64,000 bases of DNA from Tautonia rosea (GTDB taxonomy: Bacteria > Planctomycetota > Planctomycetia > Isosphaerales > Isosphaeraceae), in the NCBI RefSeq assembly GCF_012958305.1, contig NZ_JABBYO010000022.1, positions 1 through 64,000 of the forward strand, in the 5' to 3' direction. Below, piece after piece: positions 7,612 through 15,203 of this stretch. The notes beneath the pieces are model-generated. The model saw only the letters and a program-made list of their open reading frames with translations. It ran no database searches and was not told the origin of the DNA. The translations under genes were made by a program, and so were the position numbers. Each line of letters starts with the position of its first letter. Within the stretch, counting starts at the first letter, position 1.

Positions 7612-9123
7612 ATGACCGACAAGAAAACGACGGTAAACCGCCGCGGCTTCCTTCAGACCTCCGGCCTGGCCGCCGGCGCCGCCACGGCCGTGGGAGCCTT
7701 CCCGCACCCGGCGATCGGTGAAGTCAAGGGGGCCAACGAGCGCCTGAACGTCGCCATCATCGGCCCCGGCGGTCGGGCCCAGGGCCACATCCGCCACCTC
7801 CAGGAGCTCGGCGACGAGGCGAACGTCAAGATCGCCGCCGTCTGCGACGTCTGGGACGGCAACAAGGACGTCGGCCGCGGCCTGTATCCCTCGGCCGAGA
7901 AGTGCGGCCTGAACGTCGACGACAAGAAGAACGTCACCAAGGACTACCGCACGCTGCTCGACCGCGACGACATCGACGTCGTCCTCGTCGCCACCCCCGA
8001 CCACTGGCACGCCAAGCAGTGCATCGACTTCATGGAGGCCGGCAAGGACGTCTACTGCGAAAAGCCGATGACCCACACGATCGACGAAGCCCGTCGTGTG
8101 GCCGAAACCGTCAAGAAGACCGGCCAGGTCTTCACCGTCGGCGTCCAGTCCACCGCCCACCCGCAGTGGAAGATGGCCCACGACCGCATCACCGGCGGCC
8201 AGATCGGCAAGATCGTCCAGGCCCAGACCCAGTACTACCGCAACAGCGCGATGGGCCAGTGGCGATACTACCCCCTGACCGAGGACATGAACCCGAACAC
8301 GGTCGACTGGAAGATGTTCCTCGGCACCGAGTTCGGCCTCGCCAAGGACCAGCCCTTCAACCGCGCCCGATACGCTCAGTGGCGCTGCTACTGGGACTTC
8401 GGCGGCGGCATGTACACCGACCTGTTCGTCCACCAGCTCACGCACATGTTGATTGCGCTGGGCCTGAAGTTCCCCCGCCGGGTCGTCGGCGGCGGCGGCC
8501 TGTACCTCGAATATGACGGCCGAGACGTGCCCGATGTCGCCACCGTCGTGGCCGACTACGACGAAGGCGCCCAGGTCATCATCACCGCCACCATGGTCAA
8601 CGACACGCCGATCGACGAGGTGATCCGCGGCCACACCGGCACCATCAAGTTCACCTACAACGGCTTCGAGATCACCCCGCAGGTCCTCCGCGGCGCCCCG
8701 GCCCCGCCGACCCGCGAGGCCGCCGGCGAAGGCGGTGTCGAAGTTGTTGACGCCGGCTTCGACGCCCGCGGCGACGCCGACACCCGCGCCCTCTGGCGCC
8801 ACTTCTTCGAGTGCGTCCGCTCGCGCAACCAGGACACCCTCTGCCCCGCCGACCTCGGCTACGCCGCCATCGCCACCGTCAACCTCGGCGTCGACAGCTA
8901 CCGCAACGGCAAGGCCTACTTCTTCGACAAGGACTCCGGCCAGGTCTCCGAAGCCGACGAATCCTGGGCCAAGAAGTGGGAAAAGGTCTCCCACCAGCGC
9001 GGCAAGCCCAATCACGTCGCCGGCTGGGAAGCCGGAGACGAAGGCTCCCTCCTCTACCCCCCCGACTACCAGAAGCTCGAAGGCGACTGGGTCAACGGCC
9101 AGGACCCCGCCAAGCGCTCCTGA
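7612..9123 (+). CDS. Gfo/Idh/MocA-family oxidoreductase, Tat-exported
   Basis: A 503-residue oxidoreductase. The Tat signal is VNRRGFLQTSGLAAGAATA at about residues 8-27. The Rossmann domain has IGPGGRAQGHIRHLQELG, ATPDHWHAKQCI and the catalytic-lysine signature EKPMTHTIDEA. The C-terminal domain is of the planctomycete secreted type (YWDFGGGMYTDLFVHQLTH). It is longer than cytosolic homologues because of the leader and a C-terminal extension. The ATG at 7612 is chosen over upstream in-frame codons because it places the Tat motif correctly. The substrate is unknown; it is probably a sugar derivative in the periplasm. Confidence 0.88.
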   Translation: MTDKKTTVNRRGFLQTSGLAAGAATAVGAFPHPAIGEVKGANERLNVAIIGPGGRAQGHIRHLQELGDEANVKIAAVCDVWDGNKDVGRGLYPSAEKCGLNVDDKKNVTKDYRTLLDRDDIDVVLVATPDHWHAKQCIDFMEAGKDVYCEKPMTHTIDEARRVAETVKKTGQVFTVGVQSTAHPQWKMAHDRITGGQIGKIVQAQTQYYRNSAMGQWRYYPLTEDMNPNTVDWKMFLGTEFGLAKDQPFNRARYAQWRCYWDFGGGMYTDLFVHQLTHMLIALGLKFPRRVVGGGGLYLEYDGRDVPDVATVVADYDEGAQVIITATMVNDTPIDEVIRGHTGTIKFTYNGFEITPQVLRGAPAPPTREAAGEGGVEVVDAGFDARGDADTRALWRHFFECVRSRNQDTLCPADLGYAAIATVNLGVDSYRNGKAYFFDKDSGQVSEADESWAKKWEKVSHQRGKPNHVAGWEAGDEGSLLYPPDYQKLEGDWVNGQDPAKRS

Positions 9124-9153
9124 GCCCCTCGGGTTCCACGGGCACTCTCTTCC

Positions 9154-9189
9154 GGGAGGCTGGGGTCATCCTCTTGACCCCCGCCTCCC
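9154..9189 (+). terminator. Strong hairpin downstream of the oxidoreductase
   Basis: Arms 9154-9168 and 9175-9189 pair over 15 bp with one mismatch around a 6-base loop, 31 bp after the stop. There is no T-run, so rho-independent termination is uncertain; it could also block 3' exonucleases. Confidence 0.5.
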
Positions 9190-9227
9190 CAACGCCCCCT
9201 GCATTCCCCCTCTCGCCAAGAAATTTG

Positions 9228-9420
9228 GGTGGCACTGGTGCCTTCACCAGTGTCCCCTCCGCTCGTCCCGAACCACCACCTTCGAATCACCGGCCGACGT
9301 CACCACGCCTGGCCCGATCGATCACCTCTGCGAGGACCACTTGCTCCGCCTCAAGGCCGAACCAGGCCTGGAATTGCCTGCGATAGCTTTGCACTGGTGA
9401 AGTCACCAGTGCCACTCGCC
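9228..9420. repeat. REP-pair element, copy 1
   Basis: A ~190 bp non-coding element bounded by two near-identical hairpins. CACTGGTG-CCTT-CACCAGTG lies at 9233-9252 and CACTGGTG-AAGT-CACCAGTG at 9392-9411. Outside them are GGGTGGCA on the left and GCCACTC on the right. The interior (gtcccctccgctcgtcccg...) is shared with the decayed copy at 12186-12388. A similar hairpin pair is at 11185-11371. It sits immediately upstream of the AT-rich two-gene cassette. Confidence 0.85.
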
Positions 9421-9514
9421 CGCACAACCATAATAACAATCAGATCACATGTGTTAAGTATTGAAATTTATGGTGTTCTTTCACTTCTGGCTGACCTAAT
9501 GAGGAAATTTCGCA

Positions 9515-10129
9515 ATGATTTCAGTCAACGAATTTAGGGAACGCTGCAGACAAGATTCCCCAGAAGACATTGTGGACGAGATACTGCTTACAGAAGAGTC
9601 GACACACGTATCGAAAGAAAACAAGCATTACATAATCGAACAGTTGTCTTCGGCATTTGCAGTTCCCGCGCCGTCAGTTCAAGTGTGGATTACAGGTTCT
9701 GCTAAACTTGGGTTTTCTCTTGTAGAGAAAACGAGAAAAGATCGAAATGGTATACACGAGGTTCTTTCTAGGTATCGTTCGTTCGGCCCTGATTCAGACA
9801 TCGACATAGCTGTAGTAAGCCCGGAAATATTCCGAATGATTTGGGATGACCTTTCAATTTTTGCACACGGTTACGCATGGATGCCATGGGATTCAAAACG
9901 ACTTGGGGACTATATGGTGTACGGCTGGTTGAGGCCAGACCATTTTCCGCGTGGCAGTAGGCTCAGACGTTGCGATGATTGGTGGGACTGTTTTCGCTAT
10001 TTCTCTGCCGATTTGCGATTTGGTCGACGCAAGGTTCGTGGAGGGCTTTTTCATTCGTTGTCAGATTTGAAAAGGTATCTTCGGCGTGCCGTTAAGGAGT
10101 GCATCAACTTTGAAAGAGAGAATTCATGA
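9515..10129 (+). CDS. Nucleotidyltransferase-fold protein, first gene of the AT-rich cassette
   Basis: A 204-residue protein with the core signature of the polymerase-beta-type nucleotidyltransferase superfamily. GSAKLGF at 61-67 follows a hydrophobic strand (VQVWIT), and a DSDIDIAVV strand carries the paired acidic residues Asp95 and Asp97. Such folds occur in minimal nucleotidyltransferases, antitoxins and signal-nucleotide synthases; the product here cannot be told. The C terminus is basic and aromatic (RRCDDWWDCFRYF). A ribosome-binding site (tgaggaaatttcgca) precedes the ATG. Its stop overlaps the next ATG by 4 bp, so the two genes are translationally coupled. Base composition and codon use (AAA, AGA, ATA) differ sharply from neighbours, indicating horizontal acquisition. 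Confidence 0.8.
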   Translation: MISVNEFRERCRQDSPEDIVDEILLTEESTHVSKENKHYIIEQLSSAFAVPAPSVQVWITGSAKLGFSLVEKTRKDRNGIHEVLSRYRSFGPDSDIDIAVVSPEIFRMIWDDLSIFAHGYAWMPWDSKRLGDYMVYGWLRPDHFPRGSRLRRCDDWWDCFRYFSADLRFGRRKVRGGLFHSLSDLKRYLRRAVKECINFERENS

Positions 10130-11166
10130 AGACCTCTGCGTCTAACAAAAAGATTCGAGAAATTATCAGCATGGTTAAAACGGGGAAACTTATTCCCAAG
10201 CCCGAATTTCAGAGGAGATTGGTGTGGACGCACAAAGATAAAGACCACTTTTTAGACACAATACTTCGTGGGTATCCTTTCCCAGAAATATATTTGGCAG
10301 ACGGGGATGTAGATCTTGATTCCGGCGAAGGCACCCAACTCTTAGTAGATGGATTGCAGAGGGTTAGCACAATTCTCGAATACTTTGAAGGATCTCCAAA
10401 TCTCCGATTACTTACGATTCCCCCCTACAGAGAATTGGAGGAAGACCAAAAAAAGGAATTCCTTCAGTACGATGTCGCTGTGAGAGATCTTGGAAGTGCA
10501 AACAGAAGGCAGATTATCGATACATTCAAACGAATAAATGCAACCAAATATTCTCTTTTGGACATTGAAGTCAACAACGCCGTTTACGCGGGAGAGTTGA
10601 AAAAATTCGCTGAGCGGATCGCAGAAGACGACTTTTTTATTCGTAATCGCGTATTTGATGCTCGCGATTTCAAGCGCATGGGCGATCTTCGTTACACGTT
10701 AACTCTAATAATTACGTTTTTGCAGGGTTATTTCAATCGAGATGACGACTTCGGCGAACTATTAGATCGCTTCAATGATGAATTTCCCCGAGAACAGGAA
10801 ATCGAGCAACGACTTCGATTTTGTTTTGACCTGGTGTCGGAATGTGGCTTTGAAGCAAAAAGTCGAATATGGAAGAAGGCAGACCTATTCACCGTGCTTG
10901 TAGAGCTCGATAAGCTTCGCCAGTCTGGAATCCAGCTTCCCCAACCGTTGCAATTACTTGAGAAATTGACCGATTTTTATGAGCAAATAGACGAGACTAA
11001 TGATGTTGGCTCAAGCAATATTCCCGCTATCTATTACAAGGCCTCCCTCCAAGCAACGAACGACCGTGTTAATCGTCTAAGGCGAGGCTTCATCATAGGC
11101 GGACTACTTCAAGGTCGAACATACGAAAACATTCTTAATGAAATTGAGGCGGAAAAACTTATATGA
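10126..11166 (+). CDS. DUF262 (ParB/Srx-fold) protein, partner of the nucleotidyltransferase
   Basis: A 346-residue DUF262-type protein. Family motifs are PEFQRRLVW (26-34), LRGYPFPEIYL (48-57), the ParB/sulfiredoxin-like nucleotide-binding loop VDGLQRVSTI (74-83; DGLQR in place of the common DGQQR) and FKRIN at about 134. DUF262 domains occur in GmrS/GmrSD-type modification-dependent restriction enzymes and other phage-defence proteins, usually with a DUF1524 HNH nuclease. This protein ends without a visible HNH motif. It overlaps the nucleotidyltransferase gene by 4 bp and shares its AT-rich composition. A defence role is inferred from family and context, not shown. Confidence 0.85.
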   Translation: MKTSASNKKIREIISMVKTGKLIPKPEFQRRLVWTHKDKDHFLDTILRGYPFPEIYLADGDVDLDSGEGTQLLVDGLQRVSTILEYFEGSPNLRLLTIPPYRELEEDQKKEFLQYDVAVRDLGSANRRQIIDTFKRINATKYSLLDIEVNNAVYAGELKKFAERIAEDDFFIRNRVFDARDFKRMGDLRYTLTLIITFLQGYFNRDDDFGELLDRFNDEFPREQEIEQRLRFCFDLVSECGFEAKSRIWKKADLFTVLVELDKLRQSGIQLPQPLQLLEKLTDFYEQIDETNDVGSSNIPAIYYKASLQATNDRVNRLRRGFIIGGLLQGRTYENILNEIEAEKLI

Positions 11167-11184
11167 CACACGAAGAACGGGCGG

Positions 11185-11371
11185 GTGGCACTGGTGACTT
11201 CACCAGTGTTCGATATGATTGATCCAAACAACTCACCCCAGTGTCTTCGCCGGCGGAACCACGCCTCACGCCACGTCCCACCTCGTCACACACAACCGTA
11301 GCCTGGGGTCACGCAACGTCTGGAACCATCTCCGATCGGCTTGCACTGGTGAGGGCACCAGTGCCACCAAA
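11185..11371. repeat. REP-pair element, copy 2
   Basis: The same architecture as the element at 9228-9420. Hairpins CACTGGTG-ACTT-CACCAGTG (11189-11208) and CACTGGTG-AGGG-CACCAGTG (11344-11363) are bounded by GGGTGGCA and GCCACC. The interior is more diverged. It begins about 20 bp after the DUF262 stop and ends about 20 bp before the transposase start, so it separates the cassette from the transposase gene and may also act as a terminator. Confidence 0.85.
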
Positions 11372-11391
11372 AAAACGAAGGGCGAACGGGC

Positions 11392-11988
11392 GTGGGAGCA
11401 CCCAAACGCGTCAAGCACGGTCACGAGCCGGGCGACCTGCACGAATTGACCTTCTCGTGCTACCGGAGGCTCCCGCTCCTGACCAACGACCGATGGCGAA
11501 CCCTGCTCGCTCGGGCGATCGACAGCGCCGTAGAACGCCATGAATTCCATCTGATCGCCTTCGTGTTCATGCCCGGGCATGTCCACTTGCTCGTCCTTCC
11601 GCTCTCGCAAGAGCCCCGGATCGATCGGCTCCTGAAGGCGATCAAGCGTCCCTTCTCTGGACAGATCAAGCGCGACCTGATCACCTCCGGCAGCCGCCTG
11701 CTCGATCGCCTGATCGTCCGCGAGCGACCCGGGCGCTCTTGCTTCCGATTCTGGCAGGAAGGGCCGGGATTCGACCGCAACCTGAACTCAGAGGCCGCCG
11801 TCATGGCCGCCATCGAGCACATCCACCTCAACCCCGTCCGACGACGCCTCTGCTCCCGGGCCGACGCCTACCGATGGTCCAGCGCCTGGCGATTCGACCG
11901 TCCCGAGCTCCCCCCCGATCCCGATCTGCCCACCCTTCACAACCTCTCCTACGAAGTCTTCACCGGTCCCGAAACACGAGGCCAGTAA
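11392..11988 (+). CDS. IS200-like/REP-associated (RAYT) transposase family protein
   Basis: A 198-residue Y1-transposase-family (HUH) protein. The metal-binding HUH motif is His-Val-His at 63-65 (FVFMPGHVHLLVLP). It is followed by the family's helix (IDRLLKAIKRPFSGQIK) and the C-terminal IEHIHLNPVRRRL and DAYRWSSAW blocks. The start is GTG at 11392. In Y1 enzymes a catalytic Tyr lies in the helix after the HUH motif. Here no Tyr occurs between residues 25 and 159, so strand transfer may be lost or the nucleophile altered. The gene lies between paired-hairpin elements (11185-11371 and the decayed 12186-12388), as RAYT genes often lie between REP sequences. An active or domesticated role in spreading these hairpins is inference. 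Confidence 0.88.
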   Translation: MGAPKRVKHGHEPGDLHELTFSCYRRLPLLTNDRWRTLLARAIDSAVERHEFHLIAFVFMPGHVHLLVLPLSQEPRIDRLLKAIKRPFSGQIKRDLITSGSRLLDRLIVRERPGRSCFRFWQEGPGFDRNLNSEAAVMAAIEHIHLNPVRRRLCSRADAYRWSSAWRFDRPELPPDPDLPTLHNLSYEVFTGPETRGQ

Positions 11989-12040
11989 GCCTCCTCACAT
12001 CGCGGAACCTTGATCTGTCGTTCGACACTGGACGACTGAG

Positions 12041-12172
12041 AACGGTCGGCCCATCGGTATTGAATTGCCCTCGCCGTCGCTCGTCACCGTCGACGGCCTC
12101 AATCAGGTCCTCGACGCCTTGCACCTCGAACCCGTCGCCCCCGAGGAGGTCGCCCCCGTCGGTGCGGCCTGA
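12041..12172 (+). pseudogene. C-terminal remnant resembling a DUF2283 protein
   Basis: An in-frame stretch reading NGRPIGIELPSPSLV, then VDGLNQVLDALHLEP and ending EEVAPVGAA-stop resembles the C-terminal half of planctomycete DUF2283 proteins. An in-frame TGA just upstream and the lack of an N-terminal half mark it as a fragment. The last ~33 bases (ccgaggaggtcgcccccgtc...) recur at 13971-14003 with the same C-terminal reading. It sits in the repeat-rich island after the transposase gene. Confidence 0.5.
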
Positions 12173-12185
12173 GTCGAGTCGGTCA

Positions 12186-12388
12186 TGGCGGGTGGCAGTG
12201 GTACGTTCAGCCGCGTCCCCTCCGCTCGTCCCGAACCAACACCTTTAAATCACCGGCAAACGTCTCCACGCCCTGGCCCGATCGATCAATGTGTGCCAGG
12301 GCACTTTGCGTCAACCCAGGGCCGCGAGTTCCCAGATAACACCTGCCGGCACGTGGCACGGATGGAGTCACTTGCGCCACGAGTCAAA
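12186..12388. repeat. REP-pair element, copy 3 (decayed)
   Basis: A degenerate copy of the element at 9228-9420. It begins GGGTGGCAGTGGTACGTTCA, shares the interior (gtcccctccgctcgtcccg, then cctggcccgatcgatca) and ends with the decayed right hairpin cacggatggagtcacttg. The terminal hairpins no longer pair. It closes the island on the side of the cytochrome gene. Confidence 0.7.
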
Positions 12389-12398
12389 GGGCCGAGCG

Positions 12399-13598
12399 TC
12401 AGTCGGAGGAGAGGGGGCGGGTGCAGGGGTCGTCGGGGCGCACGTCGGGGCGGACACGGATCCAGTGGTCGGAGAAGAGGATGCCCTGGCCGGCGTCGGT
12501 GCCGGGCATGTGGCAGTCGATGCAGCCAAGGTTGACGGTCGGCGGGGTGGGGGGGGCGTCAGAGGGGGTGTGACAGCTCAGGCAGAGGGACTGGTAGTGA
12601 AGTGGGTCCGTCTCGACCCGAGCGTGCGGGTCGTGGCAGGTCACGCAGCTCAGAGCCCCCGGGCTCTCGGTGTAGCAGGCCGATTGCAGGAGGCCGACGG
12701 GCTGGAAGCGGGCCAGTTGCGGATTCTGGGGAGAGAGTTCGCGGGGGGCCAGGTCCTCCGGCATCCGATGGCACTCGCCGCACGAAGCCACCGTGTCGGA
12801 GGCGAGGGAGCCGAAGCCCAGCGGCATCGACAGGTCGAGGTCGCCGCGGTGGGCAGCCTCGACGTGGCCTGAGGCGGGCCCGTGGCAGCGCTCGCAGGAG
12901 ACGTTGAGAATCAGGTCCTCCCGGTCGAACTCGCCCGGCCGTGTGGCTAACCTCGTCGAGTGGCAGGCGAGGCACCGGAGTGTCGCGGGCGGCCGAGACT
13001 CGTGGCCCATCGGGCCGGATCGGCCAAGCCTGGCGTCGGCCTCCTGGCCCGGGGTGACTCGCATCGTCTCGCCGTCCCCGGCGAAATACGTCATCCGGTG
13101 CTCCAGCGAGCCCGGTGGGCCCGAGACGCGGCCGATCAACGTGAGGAAGGTTGTTGAGTGATGCCCCGACCCCACGGCGAAGTCGATCGGGAGGGATTCT
13201 CTGTCGTTCCCCACAATCCGCTCGACGAGGAACGAGCCGTCGGCCAGTTCGTAGCGCCACGAGACGTCGGGGTGCTCCGGGTCGGGCACGGTTTGGCCGT
13301 CGAGGAGGCGGGCCACCGGATGCTCGGCGGCCGGTTGGAGCGTCTTCGAGTGGCCGGAGCCGAGGTAGCGGATGTGCTCGGCCGGGTGGCAGTCCCGGCA
13401 CGACTCGTCACCAACATAGGTCCAGGCGGGCTCGGGCTCGGGCTCGGTGGCGAGGGTCGTCCGACGGGCGACCTCGGGGCCGGACAATCCCCGACGCCCT
13501 CGGTCATTCGGGTCGCACCCCAGCACAATGAACAGGGCCATCACCCCGACCAGCAGGCTCGAAACCGAGATGACCGGATTGATCGCTCTGGACTGCAC
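12399..13598 (-). CDS. Heptaheme c-type cytochrome lipoprotein
   Basis: Predicted exported electron-transfer protein with seven CXXCH haem-binding motifs: CRDCH, CLACH, CERCH, CGECH, CVTCH, CLSCH and CIDCH. Between the first two haems is the block HSKTLQPAAEHPVARLL, seen in planctomycete multihaem cytochromes. The N terminus has a hydrophobic signal ending in a lipobox (LFIVLGC), predicting a membrane-anchored lipoprotein. A GTG at 13598 with an upstream purine-rich AGGGGG gives a normal lipoprotein signal; an in-frame ATG at 13709 would add 37 residues. The redox partner is unknown. It adjoins the repeat island but has normal GC content. Confidence 0.85.
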   Translation of the reverse strand: MQSRAINPVISVSSLLVGVMALFIVLGCDPNDRGRRGLSGPEVARRTTLATEPEPEPAWTYVGDESCRDCHPAEHIRYLGSGHSKTLQPAAEHPVARLLDGQTVPDPEHPDVSWRYELADGSFLVERIVGNDRESLPIDFAVGSGHHSTTFLTLIGRVSGPPGSLEHRMTYFAGDGETMRVTPGQEADARLGRSGPMGHESRPPATLRCLACHSTRLATRPGEFDREDLILNVSCERCHGPASGHVEAAHRGDLDLSMPLGFGSLASDTVASCGECHRMPEDLAPRELSPQNPQLARFQPVGLLQSACYTESPGALSCVTCHDPHARVETDPLHYQSLCLSCHTPSDAPPTPPTVNLGCIDCHMPGTDAGQGILFSDHWIRVRPDVRPDDPCTRPLSSD

Positions 13599-14325
13599 CG
13601 GAACCACCCCCTGGGACCTCGGCGGATCATCGAGCCAACGCTCACGAAACGCTCCCGGGCCGGTCGAGGGACCGATCAAGCCCCGCCGCCTCCCCCCGGC
13701 CTTCTCCAACCCCGAAGATTCTACTGTAACGGCCTGAAGGCCGAGGGATCAAGGTTATCGTCTGGACGTCGAAATTGTCTCAAAGATTTCATATACACAC
13801 TATTGAGTTAATCACCACTGAGTCGCCGGGGTGAACCGACGAAGGAGGCCGAGCCAACGACGGCAGCGGAGTTGTTGAGTCTGGAGGTCAGCCTCGATGA
13901 TGTCGCATTGCTTGACGTTTGCGACTCGGAGTGCTCTTGAGCCTCATCGCCCCTGAGCCCAGATCGATCGGGCCGAGGAGGTCGCCCCCGTCGGCACGGC
14001 CTGAGAGAGTTGTGGCGTTCGGGAAACGAAGACGCGGGGAATGGCGATTTCAAGAAACATCCACTCACGGAGGGAGTGGACCGCGCGTAAACCAGGTGGC
14101 ACCACCGCTCCGCGAAGGTTCGGGGAGTGGGGCCGCTGATGTGAGCGGAATCGGCGGGCATCAGAGCGATGATGTCGGGCCAGCAGGAGTTCCGCTTCCT
14201 CGACCAAGAACGGGGTCACTCCCCCCCGGTCGAGCGCGATCAGTGCGTGGGCGGAGCGGTCGGCGCGAGGGTGGACGGGGAGATGATCCCGTCAACACGT
14301 CGGCCACGACCGCCGGGAGGTTTCC
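13599..14325. other. Gene-poor gap with a second C-terminal remnant
   Basis: No complete gene is convincing. Bases 13971-14003 repeat the end of the 12041-12172 remnant (ccgaggaggtcgcccccgtc, reading EEVAPVGTA-stop). A preceding acidic open stretch at about 13815-13940 ends in TGA and could be decayed coding sequence. An AT-rich patch at 13785-13815 could hold the cytochrome promoter, but no matching pair of boxes is visible. Confidence 0.4.
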
Positions 14326-15063
14326 ATGCGCTCCCTTCTCCTGGCCGCAGGTCTGACTCTGGGGATTGCGATTCCCCCAGCAGCGGAGGCGGGCGTGATC
14401 ACGACCTTCCGCACCTCCAAGAATGGCATGAACGCCATCCGTTATCAGGGTTCGACGTATACATTCAACGATCTGGTCGATCGGCGTAACCTCAATCCCG
14501 CACGTTTCGATCATTACCATCATCGGCTCGGATACGCGATCTCCCTCGGTCGGGACGGGCTCCAGGCCCGTCGCGATCTGAACCCGCGCCGGTTCGATGC
14601 CTATCACCCGGTGCTCGCGTACTTGATCGACGGCAGCAATCCCGGCGGCCAGGGGGACCCCTCTCCCTCATTCCCGGGCTCGTCGCTCGATCCGATCCCG
14701 ATCCCCGGCCCGATCCCGCCCGTCGACCCGGTCCCCCCGATCACTCCCCCCGAGCTCGTCACGCCCCCCGGCCCGGCTCCGCCGCTCAACGATCTTCTCA
14801 CGCCCACCGACCCCATCAATCCACTGGACCCGACGCTGCCGATCGACCCAATCGACCCCATTGATCCGACCGACCCAAACGATTCCGAGGAGTTGATCGG
14901 CTCGGACCCCTGGCCCGATCCGGACCTGGTTCCGATCCCCGAGCCTTCCAGCCTGATCCTTGCCCTGGGCAGTCTCCTGATTCTGGGAGGATACGGCCTG
15001 ATCCACCGTCGCAGCCAGGTGGCAAGGGGCGCGTCGGTTTCCACCCAGGTTCGATCGGGTTGA
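14326..15063 (+). CDS. PEP-CTERM sorting-domain protein with proline/aspartate repeats
   Basis: A 245-residue exported protein. The signal peptide (MRSLLLAAGLTLGIAIPPAAEA) is followed by a duplicated motif: RRNLNPARFDHYHHRLGY and RRDLNPRRFDAYHPVLAY, about 35 residues apart. Next comes a low-complexity linker rich in Pro and Asp (PIDPIDPIDPTDPND). The C terminus is a PEP-CTERM signal: IPEPSSLILALGSLL, a hydrophobic helix, then a basic IHRRS tail. Such proteins are expected to be recognised by an exosortase and placed at the cell surface. A GGGAGG ribosome-binding site precedes the ATG. The function of the NP-R-FD-YH repeats is unknown. Confidence 0.82.
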   Translation: MRSLLLAAGLTLGIAIPPAAEAGVITTFRTSKNGMNAIRYQGSTYTFNDLVDRRNLNPARFDHYHHRLGYAISLGRDGLQARRDLNPRRFDAYHPVLAYLIDGSNPGGQGDPSPSFPGSSLDPIPIPGPIPPVDPVPPITPPELVTPPGPAPPLNDLLTPTDPINPLDPTLPIDPIDPIDPTDPNDSEELIGSDPWPDPDLVPIPEPSSLILALGSLLILGGYGLIHRRSQVARGASVSTQVRSG

Positions 15064-15203
15064 CCCCCACACAATGCCCCGGGTTCTTTGTCGGCGGAAC
15101 CAACAAGCGCGAAATCATCCGCACCTTGTCCCGGACGTGGTTACGGCCAGGAGTCACGCACGCCTCGGAACCGGTCGCGCTCCAGGGGCACGGCCAAGGA
15201 CAT

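Noticed and set aside
7186-9015. Minus-strand 609-residue frame opposite the second oxidoreductase
   Set aside because: Val/Gly/Asp-rich shadow of a well-conserved Gfo/Idh/MocA gene.
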